A stretch of 64,000 nucleotides of DNA from contig NZ_DASQCC010000216.1 in NCBI RefSeq assembly GCF_035634895.1, positions 1 through 64,000 on the forward strand. The letters are read 5' to 3'. This DNA is from Actinophytocola sp035634895. GTDB lineage: Bacteria; Actinomycetota; Actinomycetes; Mycobacteriales; Pseudonocardiaceae. The notes beneath the pieces are model-generated. The model worked only from the letters and a program-made list of their open reading frames with translations. It was not told the origin of the DNA and did not search any database. The number at the start of each line of letters is the position of its first letter. Within the stretch, counting starts at the first letter, position 1. Positions 33,362 to 42,354 of the stretch are shown piece after piece. Both the position numbers and the translations under genes were made by a program.

Positions 33362-34861
33362 TCAGGTGGCTCTCGACGTCCGGGACCGAACCGCTCGGCG
33401 GACGGTGGCGGTCAGTGTTTCCGCGGTGTAGGGCTTGGTGAGTGAGTGGGCGTCGTCCGGGAGCAGTCCGCCGGCTCCCCATGGCATGTCGACGAACCCC
33501 GAGACGTAGACGACGGGCATCTCCGAGTCGAGCGCGTTCGCACTTTCCGCGAGGTCGATGCCTCCCATGTCCGGCATGGCGATGTCGGTAACCAGGCAGT
33601 CGAACGTTCGGTTCCGGAGAAGCGCCAGCGCGTCGACGCCACACGTCGCGGTCAGTACCTCGAACCCGGCGGTGGTGAGGAACCGGGTGGCGATGGTCCG
33701 CAGTTCCTGGTCGTCATCGACGATGAGCAGTGTTCCTCGCGACTGGCCGGTGTCGCCGGGCGGCGGGTTGTGTCGGACGTGCCCGGCGCTTGGCACGTAC
33801 ACGTGGACGGTCGTTCCCGCACCGGGTGTGGAGGCGATGCTCATCCGGCCGCCGGCATGGTTGACGATGCCGTAGGTCGTGGCCAGACCGAGGCCGCCCC
33901 ACGGTGTCCCGACCTTGGTGGTGAAGAACGGTTCGATGGCGTGTTCGAGGGAATCGGCCGCCATGCCGCGTCCGTTGTCCACGACCGCGATGTGGACGAA
34001 CTCCCCGTCCGGCGGCGCGGTGGGGTGATTCCTTGCGCGGGACGCCACGATGGTGATCGCGCCATCGCTCGGCACCGCCTCGACGGCGTTGACCGTCAGG
34101 AGTCGCAGTGCTTCCGCGAGCTGGGACGGGTCCATGTGGACGGTGGTCGGCGGTTCGGCGAGCCGTAGTGACAGGGTGAGCGCGGGTTCCTGCTCGACGA
34201 ACGCTGGCACCGTGGCCCGGATGAGGTCGTTCACGTCGAAGCGGGTCGACGCCGGGAGGTCCTCGTGGTCGTCGTGGTCCTCGTGGTCGACGGGTGGCGG
34301 GCGGGACACCCGGCCGGTCATCCCGCGGGGCACGGCACGGCCTTGCCCGACGCCGCCGTGGTTGGCCAGCATGTTGGCCAACGTGTCATCGAACTCGTGG
34401 GCGATCCCGGCCGCCATATGAACCAGCCTGGCAAGGCGTTCCGTGACGTGCTGGCGTGCCCCGGCGGCGTGGCGACGGCCTCCGGCACGCTCGCGGTCCT
34501 CGTCCGTGCTGTCGTCCGTGCTGTAGTCGATGATCGCCACGGCGCCTGTCGGGCGATTGTCGTCGCCGGCGAGCCAGCGCAGCACCACCTCGACGGTGCG
34601 CCGTGACCCGGCCTCGACATCGGTGTGGCAGCGGAAATAACGGCCCTCGCGCTTGTTCTTGTCCGGGTTGCGGGTGGACACGCGAACCTCCGGGATCAGA
34701 ACCGATTTCAGGTCCATGCCCAGGAGGCCCTCCTGGGACCTGTGGGTGATCTCCGCCAGTCGGCGGTTGGCATACTTCGCCGAACCGGCCGGATCGATGA
34801 CGGCGATGCCTACGGACGCGAAGTCGGCCATCTCCTGGAACAGTCTCCTGCTGTCATTCAT
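33362..34861 (-). CDS. Soluble hybrid histidine kinase (PAS - kinase - receiver)
   Basis: The protein has 499 aa without a membrane segment. A PAS domain spans about 5-115 ('ASVGIAVIDPAGSAKYANRR'). The phospho-accepting His155 is in 'AGIAHEFDDTL', an NtrB-like H-box with Asp-Asp where Asn-Asn is common. The ATPase has 'VVDNGRGM', 'EPFFTTK' and 'GGLGLATTYG'. A C-terminal receiver holds 'LLIVDDDQEL', Asp426 in 'LVTDIAMPDMGG' and Lys in 'LTKPYT'. ATG 34861 is chosen because the PAS domain starts there. No output gene is adjacent, so the target of the phosphorelay is unknown. Confidence 0.85.
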   Translation of the reverse strand: MNDSRRLFQEMADFASVGIAVIDPAGSAKYANRRLAEITHRSQEGLLGMDLKSVLIPEVRVSTRNPDKNKREGRYFRCHTDVEAGSRRTVEVVLRWLAGDDNRPTGAVAIIDYSTDDSTDEDRERAGGRRHAAGARQHVTERLARLVHMAAGIAHEFDDTLANMLANHGGVGQGRAVPRGMTGRVSRPPPVDHEDHDDHEDLPASTRFDVNDLIRATVPAFVEQEPALTLSLRLAEPPTTVHMDPSQLAEALRLLTVNAVEAVPSDGAITIVASRARNHPTAPPDGEFVHIAVVDNGRGMAADSLEHAIEPFFTTKVGTPWGGLGLATTYGIVNHAGGRMSIASTPGAGTTVHVYVPSAGHVRHNPPPGDTGQSRGTLLIVDDDQELRTIATRFLTTAGFEVLTATCGVDALALLRNRTFDCLVTDIAMPDMGGIDLAESANALDSEMPVVYVSGFVDMPWGAGGLLPDDAHSLTKPYTAETLTATVRRAVRSRTSRAT

Positions 34862-35157
34862 GTGATGGACCTCGCCCTGACGGTCTGCCGTTGATACGTC
34901 GGAGGTGTCGTGACCTTCGAAACCTCCCCCTACCAGCAGTCTGTCCCACGATGCCCACAATGGACGGGACTTCACCCGTTCGGGGAATGTGGTTCGACGG
35001 TCTCCGGTGACGCCGGTCCGGTTGACGGCCTCAGCTCACCCCATCCGTCGTCGCCTTCGCCTGGTTCCTGCTGTCGTTCCGGCACGGGGCGCTGTACCAC
35101 GCCCGGTCGTTGCCGAGCCGTGGCGGAAGACGGACCTGACGGCCGGACCTGCGCCGC
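34862..35157. other. Intergenic stretch without recognisable gene
   Basis: The 296 bp between the kinase start and the hydrolase stop contain no frame with plausible start, ribosome site or conserved motif. They presumably hold the kinase promoter. I see no strong hairpin. Confidence 0.5.
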
Positions 35158-36039
35158 TCACCCGCCGGCGAGGACCTCCCGGAGCTTGTCCGCGAACTCC
35201 TCGGGCTTGCCCGCGTAGCCGAACTCGTCGCCGAGGAAACCGCCGTGGTGGCTCGGGAAGACCGTCGCCCGCTGACCGAGGACCGCCGCGGTCGCCACCG
35301 CCGACCGGGCCGTGAAGGCGTTGCCGGTCTCCTCCCCCACCGCGATCACCACGCGGGTCGGGGCCGCGTTCAGCGCCTCCGCGTCCGGCCGGAAGTCCGT
35401 CACGGCCCAGGACCGGTCCGACAGCAGGGGGTCGTCGCGCTTGCCGTCGTCCTCGGTGGGCATGCCGAAGGCCGCCGGGTCGGCCGGCGGCAGCGCGAAG
35501 TACGCGTCGCTGTACTCCCCCTGCCACTGCGTCATCCCGACGAACGCCGCCATCGCCGCGCCCATCCCCCTGGCGTTGTACGTCTCCGTGACCGCCCCGC
35601 GAGCCCGCTCGGCCGCCTCGGCGTCGGGCAGCAAGGGGATGATCGGCGGCTCGTGCGCCACCAGCGTCGTCACGTCGCCGGGGTGTGCCGCCACCAGTGC
35701 CAGTGCCGTCACCGCACCGCCGCTGCTCCCGAACATCTCCACCGGTCCCACGCCCAGCGCCTCGATCACCGCGTGCACGTCCTCCGCCTGAACCCGCGGG
35801 GTGTTGTCGACCCGCCCGTCCTTGCGCACGCTGCGCCCGAGCCCCCGCGGGTCGTACGTGACCACCGTCCGCTCGGGCAGGTGCGACGCCAGCCTGGCGA
35901 ACCCACTCGCGTCCATCGGCTGCCCGATCATGAACAGCGGTGGCCTGCCGTCCTCGGCGGGCAGCGGGCCGTACACGTCGTACACGATGTCCGCGCCCTC
36001 GGTGCTGAGCGTGTGGGTCTGCCTGTCTCTCGGCGCCAT
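35158..36039 (-). CDS. Alpha/beta hydrolase
   Basis: The protein has 293 aa. 'PLFMIGQPMDASGF' forms the oxyanion loop, 'VEMFGSSGGAVTAL' the nucleophile elbow and 'FPSHHGGFLGDEF' the His block. Start ATG 36039 has GGGAGGG upstream; the longer frame is not supported. It is divergent from the MarR-type regulator at 36178, whose operator region could also affect it. Confidence 0.85.
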   Translation of the reverse strand: MAPRDRQTHTLSTEGADIVYDVYGPLPAEDGRPPLFMIGQPMDASGFARLASHLPERTVVTYDPRGLGRSVRKDGRVDNTPRVQAEDVHAVIEALGVGPVEMFGSSGGAVTALALVAAHPGDVTTLVAHEPPIIPLLPDAEAAERARGAVTETYNARGMGAAMAAFVGMTQWQGEYSDAYFALPPADPAAFGMPTEDDGKRDDPLLSDRSWAVTDFRPDAEALNAAPTRVVIAVGEETGNAFTARSAVATAAVLGQRATVFPSHHGGFLGDEFGYAGKPEEFADKLREVLAGG

Positions 36040-36143
36040 GGCTGGGCCCTCCCGGTCGTGATGTGGGCAGACCCTAACGCCTGCCACCGACATTCGCCGT
36101 CGTCCGCCGACGAGCCACCCCGGGTCGCGGCCGAGCGAGGTAG

Positions 36144-36171
36144 TTACAGTCAATTTATTAATGTATTGTAA
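36144..36171. promoter_or_regulatory. AT-rich dyad operator/promoter of the MarR operon
   Basis: TTACA (36144-36148) and TGTAA (36167-36171) bracket an AT-rich core. The dyad extends outward to GTAGTTACA/TGTAAGTAC (8 of 9 paired). A -10-like TATTGT (36164-36169) ends 8 nt before the GTG at 36178, so the regulator mRNA may be leaderless and self-repressed. The base composition contrasts sharply with its surroundings. Confidence 0.6.
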
Positions 36172-36177
36172 GTACCC

Positions 36178-36624
36178 GTGGATGCGACACCGACGGACGA
36201 CCCGGCCGAGGTGGCCGCCGCGCTCCGCCTGACCATGAGCCGGATCGTGCGCAAGCTGCGGCTGCGCAAGAGCGCGGTCGGGGACGTGACCCTCTCCGAG
36301 GGCTCCGTGCTCGCCCGCCTGGACCGCGACGGTCCGGACTCGCCCACCTCGCTCGCCGCGCTCGACGGCGTGCGTCCCCAGGCCATGGCGACCACCCTCG
36401 CCGCACTCGAGGAACGCGGCCTCGTCAGCCGCACGCCCGACCCCGGTGACGGCCGGCGGTCCGTCATGGCCGTGACCGCGGCGGGCCGGCAGGTCGTCGC
36501 CGACCGGCGGTCCACGTCCGTGCGCAAGCTCGCCGACGCGCTCGAACGCGATTTCACCCCGGACGAGCGCGCCACCCTGCACGCCGTCCTGCCCCTGCTC
36601 GACCGTCTCGCGGAGCGCCTGTGA
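36178..36624 (+). CDS. MarR-family transcriptional regulator
   Basis: The protein has 148 aa. The winged helix reads 'SPTSLAALDGVRPQAMATTL', 'LEERGLVSRTPDPGDGRRS'. It starts at GTG 36178 directly after a -10-like box, without a ribosome site. It is co-transcribed with an MFS exporter and an isochorismatase-like protein (4-nt overlaps), a common drug-responsive arrangement. Confidence 0.9.
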   Translation: MDATPTDDPAEVAAALRLTMSRIVRKLRLRKSAVGDVTLSEGSVLARLDRDGPDSPTSLAALDGVRPQAMATTLAALEERGLVSRTPDPGDGRRSVMAVTAAGRQVVADRRSTSVRKLADALERDFTPDERATLHAVLPLLDRLAERL

Positions 36625-38321
36625 CCGTCACCCGGGACCGCGCCGAACCGGACACCCGCTACAAGTGGATCGCGCTCTCCAACACCACGATGGGTGTGCT
36701 GATCGCCGCCGTCGACGGCTCCATCGTGATCATCTCGCTGCCGGCGATCTTCCGTGGCATCGGGCTCGACCCGCTCGCCCCGGGCAACATCGGCTACCTG
36801 CTCTGGATGATCCTCGGCTACATCCTCGTCTCGGCCGTGCTCGTCGTCGCCCTCGGCCGGCTCGGGGACATGTTCGGCCGCGTCCGCATGTACAACATGG
36901 GCTTCGCGATCTTCGCCGTCTCCTCGCTGCTGCTCTCCGTCGATCCGTTGACCGGCGGGTCCGGCGCGCTCTGGCTCATCGGCTTCCGCGTCGTCCAGGC
37001 CGTCGGCGGGTCCATGCTCACCGCCAACTCGGCGGCCATCCTCACCGACGCCTTCCCCACCCACCAGCGCGGCATGGCCCTGGGCGTCAACCAGATCACC
37101 GCCCTCGCCGGCCAGTTCCTCGGGCTGCTCGCGGGCGGCCTCCTCGCCACCATCGACTGGCGTGCCGTCTTCTGGGTCAGCGTCCCGATCGGCGTCGTCG
37201 GCACCATCTGGTCCTACCGCAGCCTGCGTGAGATCGGCGCCCGCAGACCCGGCCGCATCGACTGGATCGGCAACCTCACCTTCACCGCCGGGGCCGGCGC
37301 GCTGCTCGCCGCCATCACCTACGGCATCCAGCCCTACGGCGGCCACTCGACCGGCTGGACCAACCCCGTCGTGCTCGGCGGGATGGGCGCCGGCGTCCTG
37401 CTGCTGGTCGCGTTCTGCGTCTCGCAGACCAGGATCGCCGAGCCGATGTTCCACCTCGGCCTGTTCCGGATCCGCGCGTTCGCCGCCGGCAACCTCGCCG
37501 CGCTGCTCATCGCGATCGCCCGCGGCGGCATGCAGTTCATGCTGATCATCTGGCTGCAGGGCATCTGGCTGCCACTGCACGGCTACGCCTACGAGGACAC
37601 CCCGCTCTGGGCCGGCATCTTCATGCTGCCGCTGACCGTCGGCTTCCTCGTCGGCGGCCCCACCTCGGGCTGGCTGTCCGACCGCTTCGGCGCGCGGTTG
37701 TTCTCCACCACCGGGTTGCTGCTCGTCGCCGCCGCCTTCGTCGGACTGCTCGTGCTGCCGGTGGACTTCCCGTACCCGGTCTTCGCGGCCCTGCTGCTGC
37801 TCAGCGGCCTCGGCCAGGGCATGTTCTCCGCGCCGAACACCTCGGCGATCATGGGCAGCGTCCCGCCGGAACAACGCGGGGTCGCCTCAGGCATGCGGTC
37901 CACGTTCCAGAACTCGGGCACCGCGCTGTCCATCGGCGTGTTCTTCTCGCTGATGATCACCGGTCTGGCCGGCTCGCTGCCCGGCGCGCTCGACGGCGGA
38001 CTGCGGGCGCAGGGCGTGGACGCCGCGGCGGCGAGCCACGTCGCGAGCCTGCCGCCGGTGAGCACGCTGTTCGCGACCTTCCTCGGCGAGAACCCGATCG
38101 GGAAGCTCCTCGGTCACGTCCTGGACGGCCTGCCCGCGCACAACGTCGCCGTGCTGACCGGCAACCGGTTCTTCCCCGACCTGGTCGCCGGCCCGTTCCA
38201 CGACGGGCTGGTCGTCGTCTTCGGCCTGGCCACGGCCATGGCACTCGTGGGCGCGCTCGCCTCGGCGCTGCGCGGCCGCCACCACCGCACCACCCCACCG
38301 ACGAAGGAACCCGAAGCATGA
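36621..38321 (+). CDS. MFS multidrug transporter, DHA2 (14-TMS) type
   Basis: The protein has 566 aa with about 14 hydrophobic segments. 'GRLGDMFGRVRMYNMG' is the conserved loop 2-3 motif, and 'TANSAAILTDAFPTHQRGMA' belongs to the DHA2 exporters. It is probably a proton-driven drug exporter in the membrane, controlled by the MarR protein whose stop it overlaps (GTGA). Confidence 0.9.
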   Translation: MTVTRDRAEPDTRYKWIALSNTTMGVLIAAVDGSIVIISLPAIFRGIGLDPLAPGNIGYLLWMILGYILVSAVLVVALGRLGDMFGRVRMYNMGFAIFAVSSLLLSVDPLTGGSGALWLIGFRVVQAVGGSMLTANSAAILTDAFPTHQRGMALGVNQITALAGQFLGLLAGGLLATIDWRAVFWVSVPIGVVGTIWSYRSLREIGARRPGRIDWIGNLTFTAGAGALLAAITYGIQPYGGHSTGWTNPVVLGGMGAGVLLLVAFCVSQTRIAEPMFHLGLFRIRAFAAGNLAALLIAIARGGMQFMLIIWLQGIWLPLHGYAYEDTPLWAGIFMLPLTVGFLVGGPTSGWLSDRFGARLFSTTGLLLVAAAFVGLLVLPVDFPYPVFAALLLLSGLGQGMFSAPNTSAIMGSVPPEQRGVASGMRSTFQNSGTALSIGVFFSLMITGLAGSLPGALDGGLRAQGVDAAAASHVASLPPVSTLFATFLGENPIGKLLGHVLDGLPAHNVAVLTGNRFFPDLVAGPFHDGLVVVFGLATAMALVGALASALRGRHHRTTPPTKEPEA

Positions 38322-38872
38322 GCAAGCGAGCGCTCCTGGTGATGGACGTCCAGAAGTCCATTGTGGACAGGATTCCCGGCGACGCCGGCTACCTGCCCCG
38401 CCTGCGCGCGGCCATCGACGCCGCCACCGCGGCCGGCATCCCGGTGATCTACGCGGTCATCGGCTTCCGCGCCGGCTACCCGGAGGTCAACCCCCGCAAC
38501 AAGACCTTCGGCGCGATCCGGGAGCGGGCGGCGGGCGCCGGCGCCGACATGGACGTCCACCCGGACGTCGCGCCGCGGCCCGAGGACGTGGTGGTCACCA
38601 AGAAGAGGGTCAGCGCGTTCGCCGGCAGCGACCTCGAAATGGTGCTCCGCGCGGGCGAGGTCGACAGCCTGGTCCTGACCGGTATCGCCACCAGCGGCGT
38701 CGTCCTGTCGACCCTGCGCCAGGCCGCCGACCTGGACTTCGCCCTGACCGTCCTGTCCGACGGCTGCTTCGACGCCGACCCCGAGGTGCACCGGGTGCTC
38801 ACCGAGAAGGTCTTCCCGCGCCAGGCGGACGTCCTCACCGTCGACGAGTGGGTGCGCACCGTCCGCGGTTGA
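38318..38872 (+). CDS. Isochorismatase-like hydrolase without the catalytic cysteine
   Basis: The protein has 184 aa. The Asp ('LLVMDVQKSIVD') and Lys ('VVTKKRVSAF') of the triad are present. The cysteine position in 'TGIATSGVVLSTLRQAADLD' is occupied by non-nucleophilic residues. Many family members share this change, and their activity is unclear. It is the last gene of the MarR-MFS operon (ATGA overlap). Confidence 0.85.
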   Translation: MSKRALLVMDVQKSIVDRIPGDAGYLPRLRAAIDAATAAGIPVIYAVIGFRAGYPEVNPRNKTFGAIRERAAGAGADMDVHPDVAPRPEDVVVTKKRVSAFAGSDLEMVLRAGEVDSLVLTGIATSGVVLSTLRQAADLDFALTVLSDGCFDADPEVHRVLTEKVFPRQADVLTVDEWVRTVRG

Positions 38873-38936
38873 CTACTGGCGGCATGCGCACGGACACTCC
38901 AGGTCGCTGATCCTCGACGACGAGACAGGGGCCGCC

Positions 38937-40193
38937 ATGCCGATCGACAAGCGCATCATCGCGACACTGGTCGCCGCGGCCGCGGCGTTCGCGGGTGGGG
39001 CCACGGCCTCGTCCGCGGACGTCGCGGCCGGCCGGCACGGTTCGTGGTTCACCTCCTGGTCGCAGTCCCAGCAGCAGCTTTCCGGCCGGGTGCTGGACAA
39101 CCAGTCCGTCCGGATGATCACGCACCTCAGCCAGGGCGGTCACGCGCTGCGGATCCGCATCCAGAACACCTTCGGCACCAGCCCGCTGACCGTCGACGCC
39201 GCCACGGTCGCCCCCAGCGACGGCGGCCCGGCACTCACCGGCCCGGCCCACGCCGTCACGTTCCACGGTCGCGGGAACGTCGTCGTGCCGGCGAAAGGCG
39301 ACGTGTGGAGCGACCCGGTGCGCCTGAGCACCGAGCCGCAGGACGACGTGGCCGTGTCCATGTTCCTCGCCGGCCGGGCCGCGCCCGGCGAGCACGGCAG
39401 CGCCTTCCGGAACAACTACCTCAGCCCCGCCGGCTCCGGTGACCACACCACCGACGCCGCCGGCACCGCCTACACCGCGACCACCGGCGCCACGTACCTG
39501 GTCAGCGCGGTCGACGTCGAGAGCTCCCGGCTCAGGGGCACGGTCGTCGCGTTCGGCAGCTCCGTGGTCGACGGCACCGGCAGCACCAACTGCGGCCCCG
39601 GCTGCACCGAGTTGGGCACCAACCGCCGCTGGACCGACGAGCTCGCCCGGCGCGTCGTCACCGAACTCCCCGCCGGCCGGCAGATCGCCATCGCCAACGC
39701 GGGTATCGGCGGCACCACCAGCTCCGCCGCCTGTCCGTCGATTCCCGGCCAGTTCGCCGGCCTCGACGCGCTCGCCCGGCTCGACCGCGACGTGCTCGCG
39801 CTGCACGGTGTGACCGCGGTGCTCTACTACTACGGCACCAACGACCTCGCCGACGCGTGCGGCGCCGACCAGATCCTGGCCAGCTACCGGGCGGTCTTCG
39901 CCCGGCTGCGCCACGCGGGCATCAAGGTGTACGTCACGCCGATCACCCCGCGGCCCGGCTACAGCGACCAGAACAACCTCGACCGGTACGCCGTCGGCAC
40001 CTTCGTCAGGCGGGACAACGACTGCGGGGGCGCCTGCGACGGGACCATGGACTTCGACCAGGTGCTCAAGGACCCCATCCGCCCCAACGCCATCCTGCCC
40101 GCCTACGACATCGGCGACGGCATCCACTCGAACATCGCCGGCCAGCGGGCCCTCGCCGACTACGTGTCACTGCGGATGATCACGAGCCGGTAG
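38937..40193 (+). CDS. Secreted SGNH/GDSL-family hydrolase
   Basis: The protein has 418 aa. A signal peptide covers about the first 31 residues (Ala-rich core, 'ASSADVAAG'). A beta-rich N-terminal region precedes the SGNH core: block I 'AFGSSVVDGTG', block III 'YYYGTNDLAD' and block V 'IGDGIHSN'. It is a probable extracellular esterase or lipase. Cys residues around 'STNCGPGCTELG' and 'NDCGGACDG' suggest disulfides. It is not obviously linked to its neighbours. Confidence 0.87.
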   Translation: MPIDKRIIATLVAAAAAFAGGATASSADVAAGRHGSWFTSWSQSQQQLSGRVLDNQSVRMITHLSQGGHALRIRIQNTFGTSPLTVDAATVAPSDGGPALTGPAHAVTFHGRGNVVVPAKGDVWSDPVRLSTEPQDDVAVSMFLAGRAAPGEHGSAFRNNYLSPAGSGDHTTDAAGTAYTATTGATYLVSAVDVESSRLRGTVVAFGSSVVDGTGSTNCGPGCTELGTNRRWTDELARRVVTELPAGRQIAIANAGIGGTTSSAACPSIPGQFAGLDALARLDRDVLALHGVTAVLYYYGTNDLADACGADQILASYRAVFARLRHAGIKVYVTPITPRPGYSDQNNLDRYAVGTFVRRDNDCGGACDGTMDFDQVLKDPIRPNAILPAYDIGDGIHSNIAGQRALADYVSLRMITSR

Positions 40194-40225
40194 GACTCGG
40201 CGCGCGGGCGGCGTGGCCTCGCCGT

Positions 40226-40456
40226 TCAGTCGACGGGGCCACGCGCCGTCAGCATCACCCGGAGGACGTGCTCGACGGCGGAGGGAAAGGCGGCGCCGCG
40301 GAGCTCACCGCGGGTCGCGAGGTTGCGGGACGCGAAGTCCAGCATGTGGTCGGTGCCCATGCGGCGGACGACGAGGGCGGCGATCTCCTCGAGGTCGAGG
40401 CCGGGATGGTCGAGGCGCGTGAGCGCGAACTCGACGACCAGCTCCTCGTCGGTCAT
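40226..40456 (-). CDS. Small hypothetical protein
   Basis: The protein has 76 aa from ATG 40456 with GAGGGAG 5 nt upstream. It is mostly helical ('MTDEELVVEFALTRLDHPGL', 'EEIAALVVRRMGTDHMLDFA'). I do not recognise a family. Codon bias and ribosome site support a real gene. It stands between two rightward genes. Confidence 0.6.
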   Translation of the reverse strand: MTDEELVVEFALTRLDHPGLDLEEIAALVVRRMGTDHMLDFASRNLATRGELRGAAFPSAVEHVLRVMLTARGPVD

Positions 40457-40869
40457 TGACTCCCTCGGTCGTACTCGCCGGCCGGACGGGCCGCGCACTG
40501 TGACGATTGTCCCTCATCCAGGGCTGCTTCGGCGAGCACCGCTCTTTTCGTGCTGGCCCGCAGGCGCGGCGCGTGTGGCGGAAATGCGTTGCGAACCGCG
40601 CGCGATTCGGCAATTGCGCGACGCCCAACGATTATCGATACCGTTCCCGCCATTCCCGAACCCGGACGCCCCAGGCGAACCAGCTCCATCGGCGCACGTC
40701 AACACCGATCTTCCACCAACGGAAAGAAACGGTGCCAGTCCCATGAGGACCGCACCCGCGCAACAACTCGATCAAGATCGCGTCGAACATCACCATGTCT
40801 CGTGACACTACGATTTTACGTGCTAGAAACGACACCCACGGCTGACGGCACGGGGGCTGAGCACGAGCG
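40457..40869. other. Long intergenic region before the amidase, relatively A/T-rich
   Basis: This 413-bp stretch has lower GC than its surroundings (for example 40600-40640 and 40790-40830). Several short frames exist, none with good codon bias or ribosome site. It may hold promoters for the small gene on the left and the amidase on the right. I could not define a -35/-10 pair, a riboswitch or a repeat. Confidence 0.4.
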
Positions 40870-42135
40870 GTGGCAAGGAACGTGGACAAAGGTAGGACGA
40901 GCTGGCGGCCATGGTCGCTGCGCGAGCTCACCGGCGCGCTCGCCGCCGGCACGACGACTCCGGCCGAGGCGCTCGACCGGGCGTGGGCCCGGATCGCCGA
41001 CACGGAACGGGAACTACGCGCGTGGGTCCAGCCCTACCTGCGGGATCCCGAGCCCGTCACGGGCCCGCTCGGCGGCGTGCCGCTCGGGGTGAAGGACATC
41101 ATCGACATGGTCGGCCTGCGGACCAGGTGCGGCTCGGCACTGCGGGCGGACGCCGAGCCCGCCACGGTAGACGCGCCGATCCTGACCGCGTGGCGACGGG
41201 CCGGCGCGACGCCGATCGGCAAGACCGTGACCGCCGAGTTCGCCTGCTTCGCCCCCGGCCCCACCCACAACCCCGCCGCGCCCGGCCACACCCCCGGCGG
41301 CTCCTCCAGCGGCTCGGCGGCCGCGGTCGCCGCCGGGCACGTGCCCCTGGCGCTCGGCACGCAGACCGCCGGTTCGGTGACGCGGCCGGCGTCGTTCTGC
41401 GGCGTCGCGTCGCTGGTCATGACCCACGCCCGGTTCTCGATGGACGGGGTCAGCGGCGTCAGCCCGAGCCTGGACAGCCACGGCGTGTACGCCGCGACGG
41501 TCGACGACCTCGCGCTGGCGTGGTCGGCACTGATGGACGAGCCGGACGCCGGCCTGGCCGAGCCGCGCCCGCCCCGACTGCTCGTGTGGACCGGCGCCGC
41601 GGGTCCGGAGATGGCCGGCGCGCTGGCGTCCGCACGCGACCGGCTGATCGCGGCCGGCGCCGTGGTCGACGACTTCCCCGCCGACAAGCTGGTCACCGAG
41701 CTGACGATCGCGCATCCGGTCGTGATGGAGTACGAGGCCGCCCGCGAGCGGTCCCACGAGCTGGCCGCCGGGTCCGCGCTGAGCGCACAGCTCGCGCGGA
41801 TGCTGCGGGCGGGCGCGGCGATCCCCGACGGGGCGTACCACGCCGCCCGGCAGACCATCGCCGAGGCGGGCCGGGAGGTGGTCGAGCTGATGGAGCCCTA
41901 CGACGCCGTGCTGGGACCGGCCGCGCCGGGCCCGGCGCCCGCCGGGCTGTCGTCCACCGGTGATCCGGTCATGAGCCGGCCGTGGCAGACACTGGGCCTG
42001 CCGGCCGTGACCGTGCCCGGCGCCCGCGGGCCGGCGGGGCTCCCCCTCGGCCTACAGCTGGTGGGACGCACGTGGCGCGAGGCCGACCTGCTCGCCACCG
42101 GCTGCTGGGTCGAGACCGCGCTGTCCGCCCCGTGA
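40870..42135 (+). CDS. Amidase signature family hydrolase
   Basis: The protein has 421 aa. The Ser-cisSer-Lys triad is visible: Lys in 'LGVKDIIDM', cis-Ser in 'TPGGSSSGSAAAVAAG' and nucleophile in 'GTQTAGSVTRPASF'. The family cleaves amides and aryl-amides. The start could be GTG 40870 or GTG 40882. It stands alone and the substrate is unknown. A small hairpin (GGGCGG-TG-CCGCCC, 42137-42150) follows the stop. Confidence 0.87.
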   Translation: MARNVDKGRTSWRPWSLRELTGALAAGTTTPAEALDRAWARIADTERELRAWVQPYLRDPEPVTGPLGGVPLGVKDIIDMVGLRTRCGSALRADAEPATVDAPILTAWRRAGATPIGKTVTAEFACFAPGPTHNPAAPGHTPGGSSSGSAAAVAAGHVPLALGTQTAGSVTRPASFCGVASLVMTHARFSMDGVSGVSPSLDSHGVYAATVDDLALAWSALMDEPDAGLAEPRPPRLLVWTGAAGPEMAGALASARDRLIAAGAVVDDFPADKLVTELTIAHPVVMEYEAARERSHELAAGSALSAQLARMLRAGAAIPDGAYHAARQTIAEAGREVVELMEPYDAVLGPAAPGPAPAGLSSTGDPVMSRPWQTLGLPAVTVPGARGPAGLPLGLQLVGRTWREADLLATGCWVETALSAP

Positions 42136-42354
42136 CGGGCGGTGCCGCCCGATCAGGCCCCGGGGCACCTCGCCCGCCGGTTCCGGACTTTGGTGGGCCG
42201 ACGCCGAGCGAGTAGGGATGCGTCGTCCGGCGGGCCGAGGAGGAACCTCTGCTGCTCGGCGTGCCCTGTTCGATGAACGTCGCGCCTTCAGCTTCGCGAT
42301 TCGTCCACCTCCCCACTGGCGCGGGGTTCTCCCGTGGCACGTGGGAGGGCTCGG

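Noticed and set aside
36150..37874. A 574-codon minus-strand frame opposite the MarR and MFS genes
   Set aside because: Asp/Glu/Arg/Gly-rich shadow translation. The plus strand carries clear winged-helix and 14-TMS proteins.
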